This document shows positions 51,704 through 61,185 of a stretch of DNA of 64,000 nucleotides, piece by piece. The stretch's first letter is position 1, and every line of letters starts with the position of its first letter. Made by a program: the position numbers and the translations under genes. The stretch comes from JACRCT01 sp049841135 (GTDB lineage: Bacteria; Myxococcota; Myxococcia; Myxococcales; UBA5297), in the NCBI GenBank assembly GCA_049841135.1, contig JASGHK010000004.1, positions 3,162,001-3,226,000 of the forward strand, read 5' to 3'. Below the pieces are notes generated by a model. The model was not told the DNA's origin and made no database searches. It was given only the letters and a program-made list of their open reading frames with translations.

Positions 51704-51897
51704 TCGCTCGCGCGTCGTTGCGGCCGGCTCAGCTCCGCTTGTCGGAGCCCGGTGGCGCCCCAAGGACGGGGCTGGATTGACGAGTCCGTGGTGGCGGGTC
51801 GGGCGCCACCCGCTCGGCGATCTCGCGCGACGGTGGCACGAGAGCCCCCGCGCGAAGTAGGGTCTCGCCCTCACGGCCGGCAGCCCCACCTTCGAGC

Positions 51898-53457
51898 ATG
51901 GACGACCCCACCGACTCCCGCTGGCGCGCGGCGATGCGCCGCGCCGGCTGGGCCCATGCCGTCCTCGACCGCGTCGGCGGCCGACCGGCCTGGACGTTCT
52001 TCGCCCTCGGCTGCCTGGTCCTCTTCACCCTGGCCCTGGTGCGCGTGCGCGAGGGCCTGGAGCCCGCCAGCTTCTGGTTCGACGACGTCTGGCCGCTCGC
52101 GCTCGCCCGCCACATGACCGCCGAGGACTTCTTCCGGCTGCTGCCACCGGTGCCGCCCGCCTTCATGGCGCTGCTCCAGTGGGCGCAGCGGTCCTCCCCC
52201 GGCCACCACCTGGCGATGCAGCTTCCGGCGGTGCTCGCCTATGCCCTCTGTGCGCCGGTGCTCGCCTTCGCGGTCACGGCGATGACCCGCCGCGTCTCGC
52301 TGGGGCTGTGGGCCGGGGTGATGGTGGTGGGCCACCTCGAGCTGGCGGGCTGGGCCATCCGGCCCAAGCCCTACACGATGGACGCCTTGGCGGCCGCGGT
52401 GCTGCTGCTGCTGGGCGTCCTCTGCGCACGCGCTCCCGGCGTGCGCCGCCTCGCCGCGCTCGTGGCCGCGGCGCTGCTGGCGATGACGCTCTCGCACCCG
52501 GCGGCCTTCGTCGGCCCGCTGCTCTTCAACCTCGCGGCCGTCCCGCTGCTCCATCCGGACGCTCCGGCCCGCCAGCGCCGCGCGGTCCTCGCGCTCGTCG
52601 CCGCCGCGGACGCGCTCGTCGCCGCCCTGGCGCTGGGCCTGCTGCGGCGGCAGTCGACGCCGCCGCTGGAGGCGTTCTGGGCGGGCAGCTTCGTGCCGCA
52701 CGCGCTTCCCGATGCCGCCGGCTTCGTCCTGGCCGGGCCGCTGCGCGACGGTCTCTCCGACGCGCTGATGCGCACCGCCTTCGCGCCGCTGCTGCTCCTG
52801 CCCGGCATCGCCTGGCTGCTGGTCTCGCGGCGCCACCGCATCCTCGGCGTCTTCGCTTTGCTGTTGCCGGTCGAGCTGGTCGTCGCCTCCTGGCTGAGAC
52901 TGTTCCCGCTCTGTGGCGGACGGCTGCTCGCCTTCACCGCGCCGGTGGTGCTGCTGGTCGCCGCGGCGGGGCTCGCGGCGCTCACCGAGCGCGCGACGCT
53001 GGCGCCTCTGGCGATCCTCGCGTTCGAGGTGAGCGTGGTGGCGGGCGTCGTCCTGCCGCGCCCGCTGGCGTACCCGGAAGCCGGGGAGCGCAGCGTCGTC
53101 GCGCGCGCCGTCGCGGAGCTGAAGGACGGCGACTCGCTGCTGCTCGACGACGGCGGGGCGTTCGCCGTGGCCGCCTACTCGGACCTGCCGGTCGAGCTCT
53201 CGAAGAGCAGCGCGACGGCGACCGGGTTCGCGGTGCGGGCGCTTCGGGGGCACGCGGCGACCCTGCGCGACCTGACCGGTCCGACCCTCGACGCCAAGAT
53301 CCGCGAGCTGGGGCCCCGCCCGCGCCGTGTGCTCTTCGTCGCCAGCCAGGCCAGCGACGCGTACGACGGCGTCCAGAAGCACCTCGAGGGACGGGGCTTC
53401 CGCACCAAGGCGAGGCTCACCAAGGGCGCGGCGATCTTCGCGCTGTTCGAGCGCTGA
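51898..53457 (+). CDS. Polytopic membrane protein, glycosyltransferase-39-like
   Basis: 519 residues with about ten membrane segments. The early acidic motif FWFDDVWPLALARHMTAEDFF resembles the DDE/DE motif of GT-C-fold (PMT/ArnT-like) glycosyltransferases, and a soluble C-terminal domain follows (DSLLLDDGGAFAVAAYSDL). These enzymes use lipid-linked sugars at the outer face of the membrane. No sugar pathway gene is nearby, so the substrate is unknown. Confidence 0.72.
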   Translation: MDDPTDSRWRAAMRRAGWAHAVLDRVGGRPAWTFFALGCLVLFTLALVRVREGLEPASFWFDDVWPLALARHMTAEDFFRLLPPVPPAFMALLQWAQRSSPGHHLAMQLPAVLAYALCAPVLAFAVTAMTRRVSLGLWAGVMVVGHLELAGWAIRPKPYTMDALAAAVLLLLGVLCARAPGVRRLAALVAAALLAMTLSHPAAFVGPLLFNLAAVPLLHPDAPARQRRAVLALVAAADALVAALALGLLRRQSTPPLEAFWAGSFVPHALPDAAGFVLAGPLRDGLSDALMRTAFAPLLLLPGIAWLLVSRRHRILGVFALLLPVELVVASWLRLFPLCGGRLLAFTAPVVLLVAAAGLAALTERATLAPLAILAFEVSVVAGVVLPRPLAYPEAGERSVVARAVAELKDGDSLLLDDGGAFAVAAYSDLPVELSKSSATATGFAVRALRGHAATLRDLTGPTLDAKIRELGPRPRRVLFVASQASDAYDGVQKHLEGRGFRTKARLTKGAAIFALFER

Positions 53458-53528
53458 GGGCTCCGATGGTAGCCTTCGACCCTTCGGGGGAGCCGCCGCG
53501 ACGGACGCGGCACACATCGGAGAGCCGC

Positions 53529-55953
53529 ATGTTCGCGCAATCGACCTTTGTTGGATCCCGCTCCTGGCTGGTGGCCGCCTTCCTGCTGGCGGGGACGCTG
53601 CTCTCGGCCTGCCCGGGACCCGCGCCGGTGGACTCGCCGGACGCGCACTCGGCCCGAGCGGATGCCCAGGTCACCGCGTCCGACGCCTCGGCCGTCGACC
53701 CCGTGGACGGAGCAGTCATCGCCCACGACGACGCTTCGCAACCGGCGCCCGATGCCGGTGGAACGGTCGACGGCTCCGCACTCGTTCCGGACGGGTCGTC
53801 ATCTGAGACCGATGCCTCGACCCTCCCCGATGCGACCATCGTGCTGCTGCCCGACAGCGGCACGCCGACCGGCACCATCCAGTTCAGCCCGTCCTCCGCG
53901 CAGCAGGGTGCGGACCTCCAGGTGAACGCGGTGACCTCGCTGACGCTCGACGCTGCGGACTTCACCGTGGCCATCGACTTCGCCTCCGGCGCGGCCATCT
54001 TCAACGCCACGGTCACCGGCACGCACCACTTCACCTTCGACCTGAGCGTGGCCTCCGACGCGCCGGTGGGGCTGTGGACGGTGACCGCCCAGAGCGGCGG
54101 CGAGCAGGCGGCTGGCCAGTTCGAGATCGTGGAGAAGCCGGTGGTGACCAAGTCCATCGAGTTCGTCCCCGCGCTGATCCCGCGCGGCCAGACGACGCCG
54201 GTCACGCTGAAGGCCCAGGGCATCCTGCTCTACTCGACGCTCGAGGTCAGCTTCCCGCCGGAGAGCCTCATCCAGGTGCAGGGCCTGACGGTGGACGCTT
54301 CGGGCGCGCAAGCCACGATGAACCTCCAGGTCGACGGCGCCGCGCCGCTCGGCCAGGCCATCGCCACGGTGTCGAACGGCGCGCAGGAGTACCACCCGAA
54401 GGTCACGGTGGCCGAAGGCACCAGCGGCGCGCTGCGCTTCGACGAGGTGCTGCCCCACGCGTCCTCGCTCGCCGCCGGCTACGTCGAACTGATGAACGTC
54501 GGTGGCGCGCCGGTCGACACCTCCAGCTGGAAGATCGTGGTCGACGGCGGCGCGACGGTCCTCCTGCCCGCCAAGACCATCGCTCCGGGAGAGCGGCTGC
54601 TGCTCGCCTCCGGCAGCGGCGTCCCCGGCGGCGCGACCGTGGTCAACGGCCTCGGCTTCCCCATGGACTCCGGGCGCCTGCTGCTCCAGGACGCCAGCGG
54701 CGCACAGCTGGACTCGGTGCGCTGGAACCTGGCCGACGCCGCGTGCGCGGCGAGGGTGGGCATCGCCATGGAGCGCGTCGACCCGGGCGTCTCGGGCGAA
54801 GTGGCCGCCAACTGGCTGCCCTCGCAGGCGCTGGTGCGCTCGGCGATGACGCCGCCGGAGTGGTCGAGTGACCGCGGCTCGCCGGGCCTGGCGAGCTTCG
54901 TCTCGGTCACCGGGCAGCCGCTGGTCCTCGGCACCCCCGCCGCCCACGCCCTGGGCTCGCGCAGCACGCTGGTCCACCACTCGCTGACCGTGGCCCGCGG
55001 CAGTTGGATCGCGATGATCGCCGACATCGACCGCGTGGCCGGCTTCGCCTCCACCGCGATGTTCGCCGTCGACCCGGCGACCGGCGCGGCCTTCACCCCG
55101 AGCTACGTGACGGCGAGCTTCGGCGACAGCGTGGCGATGCTGGAGGTGCCCTCCGGCGCCGGCACGGCCTCGCTCGACCTGCGCGTCTGGGCGGACCCGG
55201 TCGAAGCTCTTCATGCCCAGCCAGTACGGCGCGCTGGTCGCACTGCCGAGCGCAGTGACTGCGCTGCCGAAGAGCCTGAGCCTGCTCCCCGCGGAGACCA
55301 GCACCCTGGCCGTGAGCGTGACCTTCGACGCCGTGAAGGTCGGCTCCACGGGGCTCTCGCTCCCGGTCGACCCCGCCAAGCTGCAGTTCCTGTCCGGCGA
55401 CCCGGCCATCGCCACCGTGAGCACCGCCGGCGTGGTCACCGCGGTCAAGAGCGGCTCGACGACCGTGACCGCCACCCTGGCTCAGCCCGATGGTCCGCGC
55501 TCCGTCCAGATCCCGGTGCAGGTCGGCGACGTCTCCGGCAACGGCGACACCTGCGCGGTGGCCATCGACGTGACCGCCGGCGTCACCGGGCTGGCCGGGA
55601 CCACGCTGGGGGCCCACGACGACTACTCCACCAGCGGCTCCAAGCAGAATTGCCCCGCCGCGAGCTACTCGACCGAGGACCGCGTCTACGTCGTCCGTCC
55701 GGCGACGGCCACCAACTACCGGGTCACGGTGACGCCCGAGGGCAGCTACGATCCCATCCTCTACGCGGTCCTCGATTGCACCTCGGTCTCCACCAACAAC
55801 TGCGTCGCCGGCACCGCCTTCAACTCGGCTGGCCAGCCCGAGACCATCAGCTTCACCGCCGCGGCAAGCACCAGCGTCTACATCGTCGTCGACAGCAAGA
55901 TCTCCGCGGCCGTGAGCAAGGGCAACTACACCCTCGACGTCGTCATCCAGTGA
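53529..55953 (+). CDS. Lamin-tail/Ig-like domain surface lipoprotein (frame-disrupted)
   Basis: About 807 residues once an extra A at 55203-55205 is removed, joining WADPVE to LFMPSQYGAL. Lipobox LLSACPG, then a Asp/Ser/Ala-rich linker of about 90 residues. Beta-sandwich repeats follow, then a lamin-tail domain (LRFDEVLPHASSLAAGYVELMNVGGAPVDTSSWKIVVDG), an Ig-like Big_2 domain (LPAETSTLAVSV…ATVSTAGVVTAVKSGSTTVTATL) and a C-terminal pre-peptidase-like domain (YRVTVTPEGSYDPILYAVL). Typical extracellular adhesion or enzyme-carrier architecture. Confidence 0.85.
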
Positions 55954-55987
55954 TGGCGGGCGGGGGGAGCGTTGGTGCCAGCAAGGC

Positions 55988-56641
55988 CTACCGGCCGAGC
56001 GTGGTGACGACCTCCGCGCCCGACTTGCGCCAACCCTCCGCAAGTTCGGCGACGCTCTTGCCCCCGGTGGTGGTGATGGCGTCGGTGACCATCGTGACGC
56101 GGTAGCCGCGGCGGAGCGCGCCGCCGGCTGTGGCGTTCACGCAATGGGCGGCGTCAAGCCCCATGAGCACCACGTGATCGATCTGCCGCTCGCGTAGGAA
56201 GGCCTCGAGGTCGGGGTTGGAGAAGGCGTCGCCGCGCCCTTTGGGAAAGGTGCGGCCTCCGGCGACCTGGAGGATCCGGCGGTCGGTGCGCGTTCCCGGA
56301 GCCCCCGGCGCGTTGACGCCGCCCATGAGCATCCGCTTCAGGCCGTTCTCGACCACGTTCTCGACGTAGACGACCGTCGCGCCTTCCTCTCGAGCCCGAG
56401 CGAGCACGGCGTTGGCGGCGGCGATCACGCGCTCCGCATCCTGATAGGGCCGCAGAGCCTGGGGCCCGGTGAAGTCCTCCTGCAGGTCGATCACCACGTA
56501 CGCGGTTCCCGGGCGGGCGTACGCGCCGATCTTCGCGCCATCGGTCGGCAGGTCAGCCCAGAGGATGATCCCTGCCAACGCGGCTACCGCGGCCACCGTC
56601 AGCCCTGCTGCACCCAACGCCAGCTTCTTCACGAGAGTCAT
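55988..56641 (-). CDS. Membrane-anchored isochorismatase-family hydrolase
   Basis: 217 residues. One N-terminal membrane segment (LALGAAGLTVAAVAALAGIILW) anchors a cysteine-hydrolase domain with the catalytic triad Asp (VVIDLQEDF), Lys (FPKGRGDAFSN) and Cys (GLDAAHCVNATA). Family members cleave isochorismate, nicotinamide or similar amides; the substrate cannot be read here. An export-facing anchor is unusual for the family. It converges with the lipoprotein gene and diverges from the next. Confidence 0.88.
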   Translation of the reverse strand: MTLVKKLALGAAGLTVAAVAALAGIILWADLPTDGAKIGAYARPGTAYVVIDLQEDFTGPQALRPYQDAERVIAAANAVLARAREEGATVVYVENVVENGLKRMLMGGVNAPGAPGTRTDRRILQVAGGRTFPKGRGDAFSNPDLEAFLRERQIDHVVLMGLDAAHCVNATAGGALRRGYRVTMVTDAITTTGGKSVAELAEGWRKSGAEVVTTLGR

Positions 56642-56744
56642 GGCGCCGCAGGGTAGCCGAGAAGTCGGGCCTGCGCGCCTTGGGTCGCCGCGGACCTGGA
56701 GTATCCTCCCCGCGACCCGACGCCCGCCCGGGGGAGGAAAGACT

Positions 56745-57699
56745 ATGAGACCGCTCCTCGCTCTGCTCGCTGCTTGTGCGCTGGGGGCTTGCACCGCTCC
56801 GCCCTCCGAAACCGGCACCCGCTCGGCAGCGCTCTCCGCCGCCGAGTGGTCGCGCACCATCCCCTGGGGCGCGCGCGATGGCCAGGTCGGCCTCACTCCT
56901 GCGAGCGTCGAGTCCCTCGCGCAGGGTCCCTCGGCGGCCGCGGTGGACCCGACGGGCGCGGTCTGGCTCCTCGACCGCCTGAACCAGCGACTGGTCCGCC
57001 TCACCGCCCGCCTCGACGACGCCCCGCAGACCATGGCCAAAGTCGATTTCGACGCCGAGGACTTCGCGCTCGGCGAAGGCGGCGCCGTCGCGCTCTACAG
57101 CCCGCTCCGCTCCCGTGTCGTCGTCCAGGATTCGGCCGGCCACCGGGCCGAGCTGGCCGTTCCGACCGTCGTCCAGGACGTGGTCGGGCTCTCGCTGGGC
57201 AAGTCGCGCCAGCTGACGCTCTTCACCGCGGATCAGGAGCACTTCCGCCTGGGCAGCCCGGCGATGCCGCAGAATCCTCTCGGCGGTCCTGCACAGCAAG
57301 CGCGAAGGAGCCGTGCGCCTGGAGGACGGCTCTCGCGCCCTGGCGCTGCGCCACACGGACGGAACTCTGGAGCTGCAGCACCTGACGGACGATGGCGCGC
57401 CCACAGTCCTCCATCTGCCGGGTCCCGCGCTCTCCGCGCGGATCGTGGGCGCTTCGGGGCGGGTCGCCTGCGCGCGAACCGAGCGCGCCTCGGCCACCGC
57501 CAACGCGATCGAGCGCCGCCTGATCTGCCTGGACCTCGCGACGGCCGCGACGAGCCTCGACGTCGAGCTGGGCACTCCCGGGCTCTACATGCCACGCCGT
57601 GAGCTCGCGGTCGGCGCGGGCTCGGTCGCCTTCATCCGTCCCGAGGAGAGCGGCCTGCGCGTCACGGTCCGCCGCCTGCCGACGGGAGGTGGCCGATGA
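56745..57699 (+). CDS. Lipoprotein coupled to NlpC/P60-like gene (frame-disrupted)
   Basis: About 317 residues after removing an extra A at 57273-57274, joining SPAMPQ to ILSAVLHSKREGAV. Lipobox ALGACTA. The rest is a propeller-like series of strands (AVDPTGAVWLLDRLNQRLVRL, AVALYSPLRSRVVVQD, ALALRHTDGTLELQHL). Its stop overlaps the next start (ATGA), so the two are translated together; a sensing or scaffold role for the wall enzyme is inferred. Confidence 0.78.
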
Positions 57700-59501
57700 A
57701 CCGCCGCCTCCTCCTGGCCCTCTCGGTCTTCGCCATCGCCCTGCCCGGCACGGCCTCCGCCATCAGCCGCGACAAGGTGATGGCCAACGCCAAGTCCTAC
57801 GCGTACCACCCCTGGCACTCCGCGCCGGCGAACCAGACCGCGAGCTGCTCCACCACCTGGACGAGCCTGTACCCCACCGGCGACTACGTGGGCCTGCCCT
57901 ACAACTGGGGCGGCTACATGACGCTGCTCGAATTCGATCAGCGGCTCGCCCAGGGCGACGCCGCCGGTTGCCAGCCCCGCGGCGCCGACATCCTCGACTG
58001 CACCATCGGCCTGGACTGCTCGGGCTTCGTCAGCAAGTGCTGGGAGGTCGGGCACAACACCACCTCGAGCATCCCCAACATCGCCCCGGCGATCAGCCAG
58101 TCCGCGCTCCTCCCCGGCGACTGCCTCAACCTCGCCGGGGAGCACGTGGTGCTCTTCAGCCACCTGTTGGCCAACGGCGAGCCTGTCTACTTCGAGTCCT
58201 CCGGCTTCAACGTGCACCGCAACGCGAACGACGGCTGGTCCAAGGTCTCGGGCTACACGCCGCGCCGCTACACCGGCCTCACCGGCACGACCGCCACCGA
58301 TCCCGCGGGCTGCACGGCGACGCCCATCGTCATCGGTGCCTTCCCGTACAGCGACTCGCGCAACACCACGCAGTCCATCTGCAAGACGATCGATCGCTGC
58401 GACCTCGCGCCGAACGTCAACGAGTCCGGCGCCGAGTACATCTACCAGGCGACCTTCGCGCAGCCCGGCACGCTCACGGTCTCGGTGAGCGACGTCGGCA
58501 GTGTGGACATCGACCCGGCCCTCTACGGCGCGCTCACCTACGGCGACTGCCTGGCGCGCAACGACAGCACCTTCAGCGTCTCGGTGGACTGCGGCAGCTA
58601 CTTCCTCGTCGCCGACACCTACGTCAACTCGAGCGGCGTCGAGCAATCCGGCGCGTATACGCTCAACGCCACCTTCGCTCCGAACGGACAGGCCTGCGGG
58701 ACCTCGATGCCCGTCTACCACCCGGGCGGGAAGATCGGCGACGCCTGCGGCTACCCCGGCCGCGAGGACCTGCCCTTCTGCAACCTGAACTTTGGCTCGG
58801 ATACCTGCGTCTACGGCACGAGCCCGTCGGCCTACTCCTTCTGCTCGCGAGCCTGCATCACCGCCGCCGACTGCCCGGAGTTCGCCGGTGGCTGCTGCGC
58901 CGAGGTCGCTCCCGGCGAGTCCTACTGTCTCCAGCAGCCGTACTGCCCTGGCCTCGACGCCGGCGTTCCCGCGGGCCCCGACGCCGCCAGCCCTGGTCCG
59001 GACGCGTCCGCTCCGGGACTGGACGCCTCCGCGCCTCGGCCCGACGCCGCGGCCGCAGGGCCTGACGCCGCTGCGCCTGCCGGACCTGATGCCGCCGTCC
59101 CCGCCGGACTGGATGCAGCGGCCGCAGCTGGGCTCGACGCCGCGGCCGCGCCAGGACTGGATGCTGCAGCACCCGCCGGACCCGACGCGTCGACGCCTGC
59201 TGGGCCGGACGCAACAGCAGTCGTCTCGGACGATGCAGCGGTGGCGCCGGGGCTCGACGCCACCACCCCGAGCGGGCTCGATGCCGCACCGGTCGTACGC
59301 CAGGACGCGAACATGGACGAACCGGCCGATGCCGCGTCGGAGATCACGCCGGACACTGGCTCGCCCCAGCCTCCGGCCAGCCCGAGCGGCTGCGGATGCG
59401 CCTCCGCCGGAAGCGGAAGCAGCCTCGCGCTCCTACCGCTCCTCTTCGGGCTGCTCCGCAGGCGTCCCGGTGCTCGGCGCGCCCGCCCGCTCCAGCTCTG
59501 A
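57696..59501 (+). CDS. NlpC/P60-like secreted protein with MYXO-CTERM anchor
   Basis: 601 residues with signal peptide MNRRLLLALSVFAIALPGTASA. The first 200 residues have a Cys-His hydrolase pattern: DCTIGLDCSGFVSKCW (nucleophile Cys) and LAGEHVVLFSHLL (His). A pre-peptidase-like beta domain follows (to about 330), then a Cys-rich stretch, then about 130 residues of PDA/LDA repeats. The C-terminus GCGCASAGSGSSLALLPLLFGLLRRR is the MYXO-CTERM signal (Gly-Cys motif, hydrophobic helix, Arg cluster) for sorting to the surface. Overlaps the convergent acyltransferase gene by 69 bases. Confidence 0.87.
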   Translation: MNRRLLLALSVFAIALPGTASAISRDKVMANAKSYAYHPWHSAPANQTASCSTTWTSLYPTGDYVGLPYNWGGYMTLLEFDQRLAQGDAAGCQPRGADILDCTIGLDCSGFVSKCWEVGHNTTSSIPNIAPAISQSALLPGDCLNLAGEHVVLFSHLLANGEPVYFESSGFNVHRNANDGWSKVSGYTPRRYTGLTGTTATDPAGCTATPIVIGAFPYSDSRNTTQSICKTIDRCDLAPNVNESGAEYIYQATFAQPGTLTVSVSDVGSVDIDPALYGALTYGDCLARNDSTFSVSVDCGSYFLVADTYVNSSGVEQSGAYTLNATFAPNGQACGTSMPVYHPGGKIGDACGYPGREDLPFCNLNFGSDTCVYGTSPSAYSFCSRACITAADCPEFAGGCCAEVAPGESYCLQQPYCPGLDAGVPAGPDAASPGPDASAPGLDASAPRPDAAAAGPDAAAPAGPDAAVPAGLDAAAAAGLDAAAAPGLDAAAPAGPDASTPAGPDATAVVSDDAAVAPGLDATTPSGLDAAPVVRQDANMDEPADAASEITPDTGSPQPPASPSGCGCASAGSGSSLALLPLLFGLLRRRPGARRARPLQL

Positions 59502-60833
59502 GGCGAGGTCCACGAGGAGCTTGCGGAGGTCGTCGCGTTCCCTGGCCATGCGCAGGAACGCGCGCCGGCGGAAGACGAAGAGCCCCAGCGCCCGCGCGCC
59601 GCCGACCACCATGTCCAGGCGCTCGAAGAAGCGCAGCGCCGCCCACCCCGAGGCGATGGCCAGCGCCGGCAAGGCGAATCCCGCGGGCAGCGAGACGAGC
59701 TTGCCCGCGACGATCCCGAGCGCCAGCCAGGTCAGCGGATAGAAGAGCAGCCCTGCCAGCACTTTCAGGGTGGCCAGCACCGCGAGGTCGTCCTTGGCGC
59801 TCCTGCGCGCCACCACGTCGACCAGCGTCCAGGTCAGGGCATGGAGCACTGTCCCAACCACCGCGAGCGGCAGCAGCAGGAAGAGCCAGGCGAAGGCCTT
59901 GGCGCTGAAGGTCGCCACGTTCGCGGCTCGGAAGTACTTGGCGTCGAGCAGCCCGGGATCGAGCCCCGTCTGCTCGAGCACCGACTCGTAGCGCGTGATG
60001 CGCCGCACGACGGCCTCGGCCCGCGCCGGATCCAGCTTCTGCAGCTTCGCCCAGCCGTCGAGCAGGCCGCGGCGGACGTCGAACTGCGTCGAGAGCGCCG
60101 GCGTCCCCGGCTCCGGCGCCAGGAAGATGCGCTCGGCGCGCGCCACGAGCTGCAGCGCCTCGTCCTGCTCCGCCTGCAGCACGACCTGGCCGAGGCCTTC
60201 TTCGATCTTCCGGGTCAGCGCGCGCACGGCCTCCGCCGGAGGCTCGGCATCCTCCCCAAGGGCCATCGGCTCCACCGCGAAGGGCTCGCCGAAGCGAAGG
60301 AGGGCGTCGCTGCGGAAGCGAGTCTTGTCGGCGAAGGTCAGCCCCGCCGGGACGATCCGCAGCGGCTCCCTCACCTCGACCTTGTCCGCCGACATCCCGA
60401 GCTTGTCGAGGGATGCCGCTGCCCCCAGCGCGATGCGCGCCGCGCCCGTCTTGAGCGGCAGCAGATGCGGCTCGTCGTGGGAGGTGCCTTCGGGGAAGAG
60501 CGCCAGCACGCCGCCGCGCGCGAGCACCGCCCGCGCCGCCTCGAACGTCTTGCGGTTCTGGGCCGTGTCCGCTCCGTCCTGCTTGCGGAACACCGGGATG
60601 GAATCGAGCGCGCGGACGAAGAAGGAGACGACCGGGATCCTGAAGAGCGGCGCCTTGGCCAGGAACGAGGCGGGGCGCGGCAGGAGCGCCAGCACGAACA
60701 GCGGGTCGATGAGCCCGCTGGGATGGTTGAGCACGACGACCGCCGGGCCGGTGGCGGGCAGCTTCTGGGCGCCGTGGATCTCCAGCCGGCGGAAGAAGAT
60801 CCGCAGGACCAATCCGAAGAACGCTCGGAGCAT
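59433..60833 (-). CDS. 1-acyl-glycerol-phosphate acyltransferase-like protein
   Basis: 466 residues from ATG 60833. PlsC-type motifs: VVLNHPSGLIDPLF (an NHxxxxD variant of HX4D), FFVRALDSIPVFRK, and LALFPEGTSH (EGT). The C-terminal half adds several membrane segments (AFAWLFLLLPLAVVGTVL, LLFYPLTWLALGIVAGKLV). It likely acylates lysophosphatidate or a related lipid at the inner membrane. The 3' end overlaps the opposing MYXO-CTERM gene. Confidence 0.87.
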   Translation of the reverse strand: MLRAFFGLVLRIFFRRLEIHGAQKLPATGPAVVVLNHPSGLIDPLFVLALLPRPASFLAKAPLFRIPVVSFFVRALDSIPVFRKQDGADTAQNRKTFEAARAVLARGGVLALFPEGTSHDEPHLLPLKTGAARIALGAAASLDKLGMSADKVEVREPLRIVPAGLTFADKTRFRSDALLRFGEPFAVEPMALGEDAEPPAEAVRALTRKIEEGLGQVVLQAEQDEALQLVARAERIFLAPEPGTPALSTQFDVRRGLLDGWAKLQKLDPARAEAVVRRITRYESVLEQTGLDPGLLDAKYFRAANVATFSAKAFAWLFLLLPLAVVGTVLHALTWTLVDVVARRSAKDDLAVLATLKVLAGLLFYPLTWLALGIVAGKLVSLPAGFALPALAIASGWAALRFFERLDMVVGGARALGLFVFRRRAFLRMARERDDLRKLLVDLASELERAGAPSTGTPAEQPEEER

Positions 60834-60940
60834 CCGCCTCACACAGCCACCCCGATCGGGCACGCAATCGATCGCTCGAGGCGGGCCACACATCGACACC
60901 TCCCTAGGCGATGCCCGCCCGGGACCGTGAAGGAGCCTCG

Positions 60941-61171
60941 ATGACTGCTCGCCGCCTGCTCGCCGTTCTCCCGCTGCTCGCCGCGCTGGGCTGCGGTGGC
61001 GCGGGTTCGTCCACCAGCACGCCTGCCGGCCACACCGTCAGCGAGAAGGGCGTGATGCACAAGCCCGGCCTCGCCGACCCGATGTCCAACTGCACCAACT
61101 GCCACGGCGCCACGCTCGGTGGCAGCGGCGATGCGCCCTCGTGCACGTCGTGCCACGGGGTCAAGTGGTAG
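60941..61171 (+). CDS. Tiny lipoprotein with two CxxCH motifs
   Basis: 76 residues from ATG 60941 with AAGGAG upstream. Lipobox LGCGGAG. Two heme-type motifs, CTNCHG and CTSCHG, are only 20 residues apart, and few other residues remain, so it would be a minimal diheme cytochrome or a metal-binding lipoprotein. A His in HTVSEKGVMHK could be a distal ligand. It stands alone between convergent MFS and acyltransferase genes. Confidence 0.75.
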   Translation: MTARRLLAVLPLLAALGCGGAGSSTSTPAGHTVSEKGVMHKPGLADPMSNCTNCHGATLGGSGDAPSCTSCHGVKW

Positions 61172-61185
61172 CGCTTGGCGCCCCA

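Noticed and set aside
46379..51889. 1836-codon open frame antisense to the Cys-rich lipoprotein gene
   Set aside because: It is a shadow: Ala/Val/Gly/Arg-rich, repeats mirror the sense repeats, no motif or ribosome site, and the sense strand encodes clear Cys modules and a lipobox.
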